64,000 nucleotides of DNA from Prochlorococcus sp. AG-355-G23 (GTDB lineage: Bacteria; Cyanobacteriota; Cyanobacteriia; PCC-6307; Cyanobiaceae), in NCBI GenBank assembly GCA_003278765.1, contig QCDK01000002.1:1-64000 (forward strand), read 5' to 3'. The notes beneath the pieces are model-generated. The model was not told the DNA's origin and did no database searches. It worked only from the letters and a program-made list of their open reading frames with translations. This document shows, piece by piece, positions 38,669-48,924 of this stretch. The stretch's first letter is position 1, and each line of letters begins with the position of its first letter. The translations under genes were made by a program, and so were the position numbers.

Positions 38669-40083
38669 ATAGATTCCTTATCCTTAATTTTAGTATTATT
38701 ACTACCCAAACAATTTTTACTTTTATCAAGGAAAGTTAATCTTTCTAATTCATCTATATTAAGATTGTAATTATATATTGCATTAATATTTTTTGCTTTC
38801 GCATTACTTAATTCACTTTGCCTAACAAGAACATCTTTTAGAGTTGATATTCCGACATCATATCTAAGTCTGGAAAGCCTTACAGACTCTTTGCTAGATT
38901 CAATTTCTTTAAGAGAAGAGATTATTTTTTCTTCACTTAATTTAAGATTTAAATAGGCTTTACTAATACTTGTGGTTAAAACATTTTTAAGATTTTCATA
39001 AGCATATTTTTCAGACTCTGCATCTGCTATTTTTGATTTGTAGGAGTTCTTATTTTTTCCGCCATCAAAAATACTCCATGCAAAATTTAGACTTATGGTA
39101 TTTGTATAATTAGATCCAGATTTTTCAGAGTCGATATTAGTTGCCAGAGAGTCACCCTTTGAAAATGTACTAGATAATGAATTACTGATATAGATATTTG
39201 GCTTATTTTGAGCTAAAAAGCTCTCAGCTTGGCTCTTTTTGATTGATTTTTGAAGAATAAGGTTTTTTAAGGAAAGATTTTTATCCAAACCCTCATTAAT
39301 ATTCTTATTCAATTTATGATTCCAAAATCCTATAAGATTTTGCTCTTTATTAGTTTCAAAATCTCCCTTAACATTAATAATCTCTTTAAGAGAAATTTTA
39401 TTAATTTCATGTTCTATTTTCTTTTCATTAAGTGATTGTTGATCTCGAGATAATTGAGCTTCTGCTTCAAGAACTTCAAATTTTGTACCAATTCCCGCAT
39501 CTAGCTTCGCTTTAGCATTTTCTAAACTTGTAATTGATAAATCAAGTGTGAATTTTTTGTTTTGAATATCTTGATATGACTTTTTGTATTTGTGATATCT
39601 GATTCTTGCTTCTTGAATTAAATCTTTTTTCTTGATCTCATAATTATTTTCTGCAATTTTGTAATTTGTTTTGGCAATTTTAATTTCAGATCCTCTCAGC
39701 GGGGCAATTACATCCCATTTAATATTAAGGGAGGGATTTGCCGTAAATTGTGATGTTTTTAAAGTAGGTGAATTGCTATTGTATTTTTTACCTGCAACAT
39801 AGTTTGGTAACCCATTGGCTTGAAAATCTAATGATGGGTATCTTTTGGAAATTTGACTGGAGAGATTAAAGCTTGCAGAGGCTACTAGGTTTTGTAATGA
39901 TTTTAATTCTTGATTATTTAATACAAGTTTTTCTATTTCTTGATAATCAACAAAAGTAATATTTGAATTTTCTTTTAAAACATTATCAATGTAATTTTTT
40001 GTTTCGCTCGATAGAACATTAAAGGTATTCATACTTAGAGTAAGCGGCAATAATAAGAAAGGATTTATCACTCTTCTAAGCAT
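38656..40083 (-). CDS. TolC-like outer membrane efflux protein
   Basis: Signal-like N-terminus; long helical OEP repeats; LSRLRYDVGISTLKDVLVRQSELSNAKAKNINAIYNYNLNIDELERL. Confidence 0.88.
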   Translation of the reverse strand: MLRRVINPFLLLPLTLSMNTFNVLSSETKNYIDNVLKENSNITFVDYQEIEKLVLNNQELKSLQNLVASASFNLSSQISKRYPSLDFQANGLPNYVAGKKYNSNSPTLKTSQFTANPSLNIKWDVIAPLRGSEIKIAKTNYKIAENNYEIKKKDLIQEARIRYHKYKKSYQDIQNKKFTLDLSITSLENAKAKLDAGIGTKFEVLEAEAQLSRDQQSLNEKKIEHEINKISLKEIINVKGDFETNKEQNLIGFWNHKLNKNINEGLDKNLSLKNLILQKSIKKSQAESFLAQNKPNIYISNSLSSTFSKGDSLATNIDSEKSGSNYTNTISLNFAWSIFDGGKNKNSYKSKIADAESEKYAYENLKNVLTTSISKAYLNLKLSEEKIISSLKEIESSKESVRLSRLRYDVGISTLKDVLVRQSELSNAKAKNINAIYNYNLNIDELERLTFLDKSKNCLGSNNTKIKDKESICNI

Positions 40084-40108
40084 GTTTTATAGTTTCGAAA
40101 ATATTCGA

Positions 40109-41488
40109 TTAACCAATCAAAGTATTAATAATATCATTTGAATCATCAAGAACGTGAATTTTAGTATTTATTTGATTCTCAACTTCTTGAATATTTTTAT
40201 CATCTAAAAATAAATCAGTATTAATTTTTAACATAATAGATGGTATGTAAACAGCTTCTCCTAAATCCTTATTTTTCAGCCCGTAAATTAGATCTTCTCC
40301 AGTAAGAAGACCAGTAACAACTTGGTCTTGACCCCAATAAATACTTGGCAAACCATATAAATTAATTGTTAGTCCATTAATTAAGTTTAATTTCTTAACT
40401 GTAGGAATTAGGGCTTCGTAAACTAATTTGCCAACAATCCAACTAACTTTTTTTGGCTTTTTTACTTTTTGGGGTAGGTGTTGAGTCTTCTCTCTTAATG
40501 CTTCTAGAAAGTTTCTAATAGTCCCAACTCCATTAGATTCTTGTGGCATATTTTCGTAGGTTTTGTAACTAGGTAAATTTGTACCAGCAATTAAATACCA
40601 TTCGTCTGCTAGCCAACAAAAACGAGTCCCAAGAGTAATTTGTAGAGAGGCTTGAATTCTCTCTACTTGTTTAATAGTTTTTTTTGCGTATTCTGGGCTT
40701 ATTGATTTCAATCCATCATTTTCAGGTCTAAATTTTGTAAGTCCTACAGGAACTATTGCTACTGAAAGTACTGTTTGAGAGTTTTTTTTGTAGAATTCAG
40801 AAAGTTCCAAAATTGATTTCTCAAGAATATCTCCATCATTTATATCTGGACAAACAACAATTTGAGCATGTATCTGAATAGAGTTTTTTTCAAACCACGA
40901 AATTTGATCAAGTATCACTCCTGCTTTTTTATTTTTTAATAATTTTTCTCTTGTGGCGGGATCAGTAGCATGAACTGAAATGAAAAGTGGGGATAGTTTT
41001 TGCATGGCAATTCTTTCCCAGTCTTCTTTTTTTAAATTCGTAAGTGTTAAATAAGAGCCATATAGAAAACTTAATCTATAATCATCATCTTTTATATAAA
41101 GGCTTTTTCTTTTACCACTTGGCTGTTGATCAATAAAACAAAATGGACATCTATTATTGCATTGCTTGATTGAATCAAATAATGCATCTTTAAAATTTAT
41201 ACCTAAATTAACGTCTTGATCTTTTTCAATATTTATATTGTGAATCTCATGATTTTTATCTAAAACTGATATGTCTAAAATTTCTTCATTAATAAGAATC
41301 TGATAATCAATTAAATCTCTTGGTTTTTTACCATTAATACTAATAATAGAATCACCTGATTCAAATCCTATTTCTTCAGCAATAGAATTAGCTTCAATAC
41401 TGTCAATTTCTGCAGGGTTTATTTTATGAGTAATATTAGGAACTAAAAGATCAGTGGGATCTTCTGTGTAATTAATTTCTTGCCACAC
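40109..41488 (-). CDS. DUF512 / PDZ-containing radical-SAM-like Fe-S protein
   Basis: N-terminal PDZ-like IEANSIAEEIGFESGDSIISINGKKPRDLIDYQ; CNNRCPFCFIDQQPSGKRKSLYIKDDDYRLSFLYGSYLTLTNL. Confidence 0.88.
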   Translation of the reverse strand: MWQEINYTEDPTDLLVPNITHKINPAEIDSIEANSIAEEIGFESGDSIISINGKKPRDLIDYQILINEEILDISVLDKNHEIHNINIEKDQDVNLGINFKDALFDSIKQCNNRCPFCFIDQQPSGKRKSLYIKDDDYRLSFLYGSYLTLTNLKKEDWERIAMQKLSPLFISVHATDPATREKLLKNKKAGVILDQISWFEKNSIQIHAQIVVCPDINDGDILEKSILELSEFYKKNSQTVLSVAIVPVGLTKFRPENDGLKSISPEYAKKTIKQVERIQASLQITLGTRFCWLADEWYLIAGTNLPSYKTYENMPQESNGVGTIRNFLEALREKTQHLPQKVKKPKKVSWIVGKLVYEALIPTVKKLNLINGLTINLYGLPSIYWGQDQVVTGLLTGEDLIYGLKNKDLGEAVYIPSIMLKINTDLFLDDKNIQEVENQINTKIHVLDDSNDIINTLIG

Positions 41489-41665
41489 AATTTAAGGCTA
41501 AATACTCTTATACATATATTCTAAACTTATATATGACTCAAAGTGTATTAAATACTTTTAAAAAACTAAATATAGGTGTGAAATTATGGGCCTTTTATTT
41601 ATTAAAATATGTCATTCGCAGTTTTCTAAAACACGATTTAGATTAATTAAAATAAACCTTTTTCA

Positions 41666-42433
41666 TTGAAAGAATTAATTACAAAAAATTTAGAAGTAAA
41701 AGATAAATTCAACTATGAATCTCATAAGACAGTTGATTCATACGAAAATAGTTTTTTATCAAATCCTATATCTTTAAGATTGTGGTCTTCTTTTTTTGTA
41801 ATTTTACCTATTTTTGTTCAAGCCCCTTGGGTTAGATTAGAACCAATAAGTGCTCTTTGTTTTACTTTTTTTATTGTCTTAGTGGCAATTGTTTTGAATC
41901 AGAAAGGATCAAATAAGTGGTTTATTGTCAGTTCATTATTACTTGGTATATCAGGTAGTTGGCTTGGTGGTTGTTTGTTCTGGGGATGGTTAAGCCCATT
42001 TCCTATCCTACACGTACCTGTTGAAGCTGTTGTTCTCCCATTAGCTTTAATTGGATTTGGTACCAATTGGAAAATAGGTTCAAGTTTTTATATCTCTTCT
42101 TTATTTGGAACCGCAGTAACCGACATTACAATATTTTTAATCGGAATCATGGATCAATGGAGGCAGGTAATTACAGCAGATTCTGAAAATGCACCAAGGA
42201 TTCTTCAAAAAGCTTCAGAAAGTCTTATTCAAATAAAATCATTATCTATTATCGTTTTTGTTGCTCTTATACTTTGGTTTATTTCAAAAGAAATTTTAGA
42301 TTCTGGCACAATTAATACTACTAGTGGTAAAGCACTCTTAGTTTCTGGTTACGTAATTCAAACAACATTAATTGTTGATGGTATTTTTATTGTTTTAGCA
42401 ATTATGCAACCAACTTTTAGTGGCTTGGTTTAA
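41666..42433 (+). CDS. DUF3120-like membrane protein (TTG start likely)
   Basis: Multi-TM; FVQAPWVRLEPISALCFT, LSPFPILHVPVEAVVLPLALIG. Confidence 0.7.
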   Translation: MKELITKNLEVKDKFNYESHKTVDSYENSFLSNPISLRLWSSFFVILPIFVQAPWVRLEPISALCFTFFIVLVAIVLNQKGSNKWFIVSSLLLGISGSWLGGCLFWGWLSPFPILHVPVEAVVLPLALIGFGTNWKIGSSFYISSLFGTAVTDITIFLIGIMDQWRQVITADSENAPRILQKASESLIQIKSLSIIVFVALILWFISKEILDSGTINTTSGKALLVSGYVIQTTLIVDGIFIVLAIMQPTFSGLV

Positions 42434-44100
42434 TGTTAAGGCTTCCATTTTCGCAAGAACCGATTCCAATAAATAATTGGGATGTAATCGTTATAGGGGC
42501 TGGGGCTGCTGGCCTTATGACTTGTCTTGAATTACCCTCAAATTTAAAAGTGCTTCTTTTAAATAGAAATACTAGTAAGGTATCTTCCAGTAGATGGGCT
42601 CAAGGCGGAATTGCATCTGTTGTTAGACAGGATGATTCATTTGATCTTCACGCTGAGGATACTTTAAAAGCAGGTGATGGACTATGTGATTTTCAAGCTG
42701 TAGAAATGCTAGTTAAAGAAGCCCCAGGTTGTGTAGAAAGGTTGCAAAATTTAGGGATGATTTTTGATCAAAGTTCTGATCAACTAGCTACTACCTTGGA
42801 GGCAGCCCATTCTCGAAGAAGAGTCTTACATGTTAAGGATCGTACTGGACGAGCATTGGTTGAAGTTCTAGAAGATCATATTGAGAATCAAAAAAATATT
42901 CTTCACTGCAGAGGTGTAAGAGTAACTGAACTTCTTATCCAAAATAAGGAATGTAGAGGAGTTCAGGTTCTTGATGGAGCAAATTTATATTGGATTAAAT
43001 CTAGAGCTGTTGTTTTGGCTACAGGTGGGGGTGGTCACTTATTTACAAATACAACAAATCCTGCTCAATCCTCTGGTGAAGGGATTGCACTTGCATGGAA
43101 AGCAGGAGCTGCTATCGAAGATTTAGAGTTCGTGCAATTTCATCCAACAGCTTTAAAATTTTATGGTGCTCCTTGCTTCTTAATATCTGAGGCACTTAGA
43201 GGGGAGGGAGCAATCTTAGTTGATAAAAATGGTGAAAGTCCAGTTAAAAATCTTGAAAATCGTGATCTAGCTACTAGAGATCAGGTGAGTAGAGCAATTA
43301 TGAAAAATATGCATGATAATAATGTAGACCATGTTGGCTTAGATCTTCGTTATATTGATCCAGAAAAAATTGTATCGCGCTTCCCCACGATCTTAAGTCG
43401 ATGTCAGGATTATGGCGTTAACCCTTTAAATGAGGTTATTCCCGTAGCTCCTGCAGCTCATTATTGGATGGGAGGTGTTAAAACTGATCTAAATGCATGT
43501 TCAACAAGAAAAGGATTATATGCAGTTGGAGAAGTTGCTTCTACAGGTGTGCATGGTGCTAATAGACTGGCAAGTAATTCACTGATGGAGTGTCTTGTTT
43601 TCGCAAGAAAAATGTCTTCAATTGTTTTGAATGACCTTTCTAAATTTGAAAAATTTGATCGATCATTTCAAGATTTTGATATTGAAGATCCTAAAGAAGA
43701 TCAAATTTCTATAATTGCCGAAAAAATTGATGAACTAAGAAAACTATGTTGGTTAAATTTAGGTGTATCTCGAAATAAGGTAAGTATGAGTAAATTTTTA
43801 AATTATATTCAAAATGATATAGATAAATTAAATAAAAATGATTTACTAAATAGTCTTGAAAAAATAAATTTTGATCAAAAAATAAAACTTAGTGAACCCA
43901 ATAGAAGAGCATTAAATCTTATACTTGATTTAAAGAATAGACAAATAACCACTATAACTTTATTAAAAGCTTGTCTATTTAGAGAAGAAAGTAGAGGAGG
44001 GCATTTTAGAGATGATTTTCCTGATAAAGATAAAAATTGGGAATGCCATACTAGACAACAGTTAGATAAAAAAATTCAAAAAAGATTTATTAAAAATTAA
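42433..44100 (+). CDS. nadB: L-aspartate oxidase
   Basis: DVIVIGAGAAGLMTCLEL, SRWAQGGIASV, HPTALKFYGAPCFLISEALRGEGAILVD, GVHGANRLASNSLMECLVFA. Confidence 0.95.
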   Translation: MLRLPFSQEPIPINNWDVIVIGAGAAGLMTCLELPSNLKVLLLNRNTSKVSSSRWAQGGIASVVRQDDSFDLHAEDTLKAGDGLCDFQAVEMLVKEAPGCVERLQNLGMIFDQSSDQLATTLEAAHSRRRVLHVKDRTGRALVEVLEDHIENQKNILHCRGVRVTELLIQNKECRGVQVLDGANLYWIKSRAVVLATGGGGHLFTNTTNPAQSSGEGIALAWKAGAAIEDLEFVQFHPTALKFYGAPCFLISEALRGEGAILVDKNGESPVKNLENRDLATRDQVSRAIMKNMHDNNVDHVGLDLRYIDPEKIVSRFPTILSRCQDYGVNPLNEVIPVAPAAHYWMGGVKTDLNACSTRKGLYAVGEVASTGVHGANRLASNSLMECLVFARKMSSIVLNDLSKFEKFDRSFQDFDIEDPKEDQISIIAEKIDELRKLCWLNLGVSRNKVSMSKFLNYIQNDIDKLNKNDLLNSLEKINFDQKIKLSEPNRRALNLILDLKNRQITTITLLKACLFREESRGGHFRDDFPDKDKNWECHTRQQLDKKIQKRFIKN

Positions 44101-45025
44101 GATCTCCCTGATAGTCAGTTTTTGTTGCTAATTCATTTAAGTCACGCGTACCACTAATAATTTTTCCATTTATTTCCCAAGAAGGAAATCCACTGATTCC
44201 TTTCGTTTGGCATAGCTCATACTCATTATCTTTACCATCTTTAGCACACTCAACTACTTTTAATTCTTTAACTGCTTCCTTACCAAATAATTGTTTCTGA
44301 TCGTGGCAATGAGGGCACCAGTATGCACTATACATAACAATATTGTTTTCACTTAAAAATTTTGCAAACTTTACCTTCTGGGTAGAGCTTGAAGTGGTAA
44401 TTATTGGCGATACATTTTCAGTAGGGTTTGCAACATCAATAGCATTAGAGGGGTCAACGTTTGTTGACCAAATTAGCCCCCCCACCAGGACACTAATAGC
44501 TACAATAAAACCTCTAAAAATCATAGGTTCTCTACTTTCGAACTTTGCTCCAATCATAGAAATTATAAAGATAGAAAACGATAAAATTGCTGAAAGTATA
44601 CAAAAAAAGCAATATGCTTTAATCTTAAAAAACATTATATTTATCAACAAAAAGCTAAATGTTGATGACGCACAAGAAATTAGAAATACTAGCCACCATA
44701 AAAACTTATTTAGTTTTTCTTTTGGGGAAATTAAATTAAGCGAGAGTACTATTGTGATAATTAATATTGATAAGTACGTTATCAATCCAGCTAATGAGAG
44801 AGGTATATTAAATTGATTATTTTCAAATAAAGTACCCCAAGGACTATTTAAAACTGTTTCACAACCATTTTGTATCCCTGGGCATGAAAGCGAAGTAAAT
44901 AATCCCCAGTTTTTTAAAGTAATCGAACCTGTATCTACTATGCCTATAGTGCTAAGAATTGCAATTATAATTTTTGGCCATTTCAAATCTTTTTTATTTC
45001 TTCTGTTTAAAGTCTTAAGGGCCAT
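44090..45025 (-). CDS. Vitamin K epoxide reductase (VKOR)-thioredoxin-like fusion
   Basis: VKOR-like Cys pair ...YCFFCILSA in TM region plus YSAYWCPHCHDQKQLFG Trx-like CxxC. Confidence 0.9.
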   Translation of the reverse strand: MALKTLNRRNKKDLKWPKIIIAILSTIGIVDTGSITLKNWGLFTSLSCPGIQNGCETVLNSPWGTLFENNQFNIPLSLAGLITYLSILIITIVLSLNLISPKEKLNKFLWWLVFLISCASSTFSFLLINIMFFKIKAYCFFCILSAILSFSIFIISMIGAKFESREPMIFRGFIVAISVLVGGLIWSTNVDPSNAIDVANPTENVSPIITTSSSTQKVKFAKFLSENNIVMYSAYWCPHCHDQKQLFGKEAVKELKVVECAKDGKDNEYELCQTKGISGFPSWEINGKIISGTRDLNELATKTDYQGDLNF

Positions 45026-45130
45026 ACAAAAAGAAAGTTTGTTATTTACATTATCTATCCTAATATTATCTTGGCATGAGAGTTATATACCAAATGCTGT
45101 AAAAATCTTTTAATTCTTATTTTTCAAGTT

Positions 45131-46495
45131 GTGAAACAGAATAGTCTCAATATAAAAGAAAAAAAAATATCTAAGGTTGCATTCAGTCATGTTGGTTGTG
45201 AGAAAAATCTTGTTGATACTGAACATATGCAAGGCTTATTAGATAAAGAGGGTTATGAAGTTGACAGCAATATAAATGATGCAAATGTTGTTATTGTAAA
45301 TACTTGCAGTTTTATTGAAACAGCTAGAGAAGAATCTATTAGAAAAATTCTAGAATATACAAATCAAGGAAAGGAAGTAATAGTTGCAGGCTGTATGGCC
45401 CAGCATTTTAAAGATGAGCTTATAAAAGAAATCCCTGAAATAAAAGGTTTGATTGGAACAGGAGATTATCAAAAGATAGCCAAGGTTTTAGACAGAGTAG
45501 AAAAAGGGGAAATCGTTAATGAAGTTTCAAAAATACCGGAATTTATTGCAGATGAGGAAATACCTCGTTTTGTAGATAAAAATAAATTTGTTGCTTATCT
45601 TCGCATTGCTGAAGGCTGCAACTATAATTGCGCTTTTTGTATTATTCCTAAGTTGAGAGGTCCTCAAAGAAGTAGAACAATAGAATCTATAGTCTCAGAA
45701 GCCAAAAGTCTTGCAAAAAAGGGTATTCAAGAAATCATTTTAATTAGTCAAATAACAACTAATTATGGTCAAGATATTTATGGAAAACCATCATTAGCCA
45801 AACTTTTGAATGAGCTTTCTAAAGTTCCAATTCCTTGGATAAGGATACATTATGCTTATCCAACGGGTTTAACTGATGAAGTTATTAGAGCTTTTAAAGA
45901 TTCAAAGAATATAGTGCCTTACTTTGATTTACCACTTCAGCATAGTCATCCAGATGTATTGAAGAGTATGAATAGACCTTGGCAGGCTTCTTTGAATGAA
46001 TCAATTTTGGAGAAAATTAGAGAAGAAATTCCATCTGCTGTATTAAGAACTAGTCTCATTGTTGGATTCCCTGGAGAAAAAAAAGAACATTTTGAACATC
46101 TTCTCGAATTTTTGGATAGGCATAAATTTGATCATGTGGGAGTGTTTATTTTTTCTCCTGAGGAAGGAACTGCAGCTTTTCATTTGCCAAAAAAAGTTTC
46201 CCTAGAGGTTGCAGAGGCAAGAAAAGATAACGTTATTTCAGTTCAACAAAATATCTCCAAAGATAAAAATCAGTCATATGTTGGTTCAAAAATGAAGATT
46301 TTGGTAGAAAAAATATCAGATAATAACGAATTAATAGGTCGGTCCTATAATTTCGCTCCTGAAATTGACGGAACAGTAATTTTATCTGTTAAGCATAAAG
46401 TTGATTTGAAAAATTATATTGGTAAATTTGTTGAAGCAAATATTTTTTTTGCGGATGAATATGATTTGTATGGAGAGACTATTAAAATTTTATAG
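45131..46495 (+). CDS. rimO: Ribosomal protein S12 methylthiotransferase RimO
   Basis: [75 protein letters not shown]-like C-terminus. Confidence 0.95.
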   Translation: MKQNSLNIKEKKISKVAFSHVGCEKNLVDTEHMQGLLDKEGYEVDSNINDANVVIVNTCSFIETAREESIRKILEYTNQGKEVIVAGCMAQHFKDELIKEIPEIKGLIGTGDYQKIAKVLDRVEKGEIVNEVSKIPEFIADEEIPRFVDKNKFVAYLRIAEGCNYNCAFCIIPKLRGPQRSRTIESIVSEAKSLAKKGIQEIILISQITTNYGQDIYGKPSLAKLLNELSKVPIPWIRIHYAYPTGLTDEVIRAFKDSKNIVPYFDLPLQHSHPDVLKSMNRPWQASLNESILEKIREEIPSAVLRTSLIVGFPGEKKEHFEHLLEFLDRHKFDHVGVFIFSPEEGTAAFHLPKKVSLEVAEARKDNVISVQQNISKDKNQSYVGSKMKILVEKISDNNELIGRSYNFAPEIDGTVILSVKHKVDLKNYIGKFVEANIFFADEYDLYGETIKIL

Positions 46496-46498
46496 TTT

Positions 46499-46591
46499 TT
46501 AAATTAATTTAACTGCTCTTAAGAGCTTATCTAATGCGAAAGCAGCTCCAAAACCAAAACCAATAAATGCAAAATAGAAAATGATGTTCAT
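46499..46591 (-). CDS. petL: Cytochrome b6f subunit PetL-like (30 aa), not in ORF track
   Basis: MNIIFYFAFIGFGFGAAFALDKLLRAVKLI*; length, single TM and C-terminal K(S/A)xKLI resemble cyanobacterial PetL as recalled. Confidence 0.65.
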   Translation of the reverse strand: MNIIFYFAFIGFGFGAAFALDKLLRAVKLI

Positions 46592-46655
46592 TAATTTTAT
46601 TATTTTTATTTAATTTAACATCAGATGAAAAGATTAGATTTTTTCGTTTAATTTC

Positions 46656-47042
46656 TTAATCTTGGATATATGGTGATCTTTTGTATAAACATTCTTCTGC
46701 TTTTTGTAGTTCTCGGCCTAAATATAGAGCATGGTCGTATCTGGTTATTAAGTCATTTCTTTCTTCAGTGATCATTATTCCAAGTTGTTTCGCACTAATA
46801 CCTTTAAAAACTTCATTACTAACTCTTTTATTTTTAGAGTCGCATTTAATTGGTTCATTTGTTTCTGGGTCAAGGGCATATCCGTCATCATTAATGTTAT
46901 TTAGAAAGTGCTCTAAAATTATTTTATTTTCTTCTAAATCTACTTTGATAATAAAATAACCGTTTGGATCTAAATCTATATATCGGTTGGACAGGTTATT
47001 ATCAATCATTGTTTTTTCTTCGAAACTGTTTTTAGAATCCAT
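46656..47042 (-). CDS. DUF4346-like conserved protein
   Basis: DLDPNGYFIIKVDLEENKIILEHFLNN...TNEPIKCDSKNKRVSNEVFKGISAKQLGIMI. Confidence 0.7.
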   Translation of the reverse strand: MDSKNSFEEKTMIDNNLSNRYIDLDPNGYFIIKVDLEENKIILEHFLNNINDDGYALDPETNEPIKCDSKNKRVSNEVFKGISAKQLGIMITEERNDLITRYDHALYLGRELQKAEECLYKRSPYIQD

Positions 47043-47102
47043 TCTTAGAAGTTAATAAAAAACTATATTAAATATAATCTTTGGTAAAGCCGAATAATTT
47101 TT

Positions 47103-48257
47103 TTATTTAAAGGGTATAGATTTATTTTCAAAATCAATTTCCATCTTGGTTTGTTTATTCACTTCATTTAGCCAGGGATAAATTATATTTTCCATATTTT
47201 TGTCAAACCACTTATGCATGCTAACGGTGCTTTTTGCAAAAAAACCCCTCCGTCTTTTATGTTTACCACCCGCTCCAGGATCAAACAAATGGATACTATT
47301 TTTTATTGCCCATTCAATTGGCTGGTAATAGCATAATTCAAAATGTAAATTTGATATTTCTTCTTGACTACCCCAATATCTACCCCATAAGTTGTTTTGA
47401 TTTTTAACGCACATCGACATAGCAAAAATTTCATTTGAATCATGTTTTGATGCACTAAAAAGTAAAAGATTTTTTTTATTATCAATCAGTGTTTCGAAAA
47501 ATGTAGATGTTAGATATTTACTTCCCCAAACTCCCCACCTCGAACAATGTTGTTCATAAAAATTATGCATTTTTTTGAGGATTTCTTCGTTTATATCATC
47601 TTCATTAAAAGTTTCTACTTTAATATCTTGTTTAGTAATTGATTTCCTCTCTTTTTTTATATTTTTTCTCTGATTGGAGTTAAATCTAGATAGAAAATCA
47701 TCGAATGTTTTTTCTCCATTACTCCTCCATTCACTGCTGGAGTTTATCCATTCATAGTATCCCAAAGATTTAAGATGGTTGCCCCAGCTTTCATCAATAT
47801 ATAAAAAATTACAACTTAGGATTTTGTTTGTAATTGCAAAGCTTTCGATATGGTTTATAAGTAAATTTGTGATTTCTTTCTTGTCTTTATTTTTTTTATA
47901 AAGAAATTGATATCCATTTACAGGACTATAAGGACTCATTCCAATTAATTTAGGGTAATAATTTAAATTCAGCTCTTGCGCCAATCTTGCAAATGATTGG
48001 TCAAAAATGAATTCTCCATAGCTATGATTTTTTAAAAAAAGTGGAGCAATTCCCAGTATTTCTTCATTGTCATAAGCAACAAAATATAGAGGCTGCCAAC
48101 CAGTTTCTCTTGAAACACTTTTAGATATCTCAAGGTTTTTAATCCAAGTCCATTCATAAAATGGATTATTAATTTCATTAGCTAATTCATTCCACATCTC
48201 CTTAGAGATTTCCTTAATAGATAATTTGACTTCAACTTTATATATTTTTTGGTTCAT
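47103..48257 (-). CDS. GNAT/FemAB-like N-acetyltransferase (DUF482-type)
   Basis: NPFYEWTWIKNLEISKSVSRETGWQPLYFVAYDNEEILGIAPLFLKNHSYGEFIFDQSFA; LFDPGAGGKHKRRRGF. Confidence 0.88.
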   Translation of the reverse strand: MNQKIYKVEVKLSIKEISKEMWNELANEINNPFYEWTWIKNLEISKSVSRETGWQPLYFVAYDNEEILGIAPLFLKNHSYGEFIFDQSFARLAQELNLNYYPKLIGMSPYSPVNGYQFLYKKNKDKKEITNLLINHIESFAITNKILSCNFLYIDESWGNHLKSLGYYEWINSSSEWRSNGEKTFDDFLSRFNSNQRKNIKKERKSITKQDIKVETFNEDDINEEILKKMHNFYEQHCSRWGVWGSKYLTSTFFETLIDNKKNLLLFSASKHDSNEIFAMSMCVKNQNNLWGRYWGSQEEISNLHFELCYYQPIEWAIKNSIHLFDPGAGGKHKRRRGFFAKSTVSMHKWFDKNMENIIYPWLNEVNKQTKMEIDFENKSIPFK

Positions 48258-48273
48258 TTATTATTGAAACTTT

Positions 48274-48924
48274 TCAAATCTTTTTGTAATGAACATGGAT
48301 TTCATTATTCATTAAATTTTTAATTGATTTTATTTTCCATAGCCTTTTAATATTAAAAATCGCATTTGTTTGTTCTGGAGGAATCCATGTATATCTACCT
48401 CCAATAATTCGTGGAATAATTGTAATTTTTATATCTGTTATTAGATCCTCTTTAATAAATGAATTTATAAGTCTTGCACCTCCTAAAAGAGCTAAATCAT
48501 TTATCCCTTGTTTTTTAAGTGAAATTAAAGTTTTTTTCCATGAATGTTCGAAAAATAGTTCTTTCTCGAATTCATTATTCGACGAATTATCAACTTTACT
48601 TGAGCTTATTAGCCATCTTCTAACTGGTTGACGAAAGTATTTCCAATTACTGTTAAATTTTTTGCTATTGGAAGCAACTATAGAAATTGGTTGGCTTTTT
48701 GATATATTTACTTCGTCATTATCAGTGTGATTTTTAACTAGGTAAGTTGATTGATGAGCTATTAAAGTACCCAAACCAAAAATGGTGGCGTCAACCATTG
48801 ATAAGTTTTGATTTAATATTTTTTTATCTTCATCGCTTCCAAGATGCGATTCTCCACCTCCAGGAAATGCAATTCTCCCATCAAGACTTGATGCTATAAC
48901 AATTATTACTCTTGGGATATTCAA
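48274..48924 (-). CDS. RibD C-terminal domain / dihydrofolate-reductase-like reductase
   Basis: VIIVIASSLDGRIAFPGGGESHLGSDEDKKIL...LALLGGARLINSFIKEDLITDIKITIIPRIIGG. Confidence 0.85.
   Translation of the reverse strand: MNIPRVIIVIASSLDGRIAFPGGGESHLGSDEDKKILNQNLSMVDATIFGLGTLIAHQSTYLVKNHTDNDEVNISKSQPISIVASNSKKFNSNWKYFRQPVRRWLISSSKVDNSSNNEFEKELFFEHSWKKTLISLKKQGINDLALLGGARLINSFIKEDLITDIKITIIPRIIGGRYTWIPPEQTNAIFNIKRLWKIKSIKNLMNNEIHVHYKKI

Noticed and set aside
44343-44816. 157-aa plus-strand ORF opposite the VKOR-Trx gene
   Set aside because: Long antisense ORF, but the minus-strand gene has clear VKOR/Trx motifs and this one has none.
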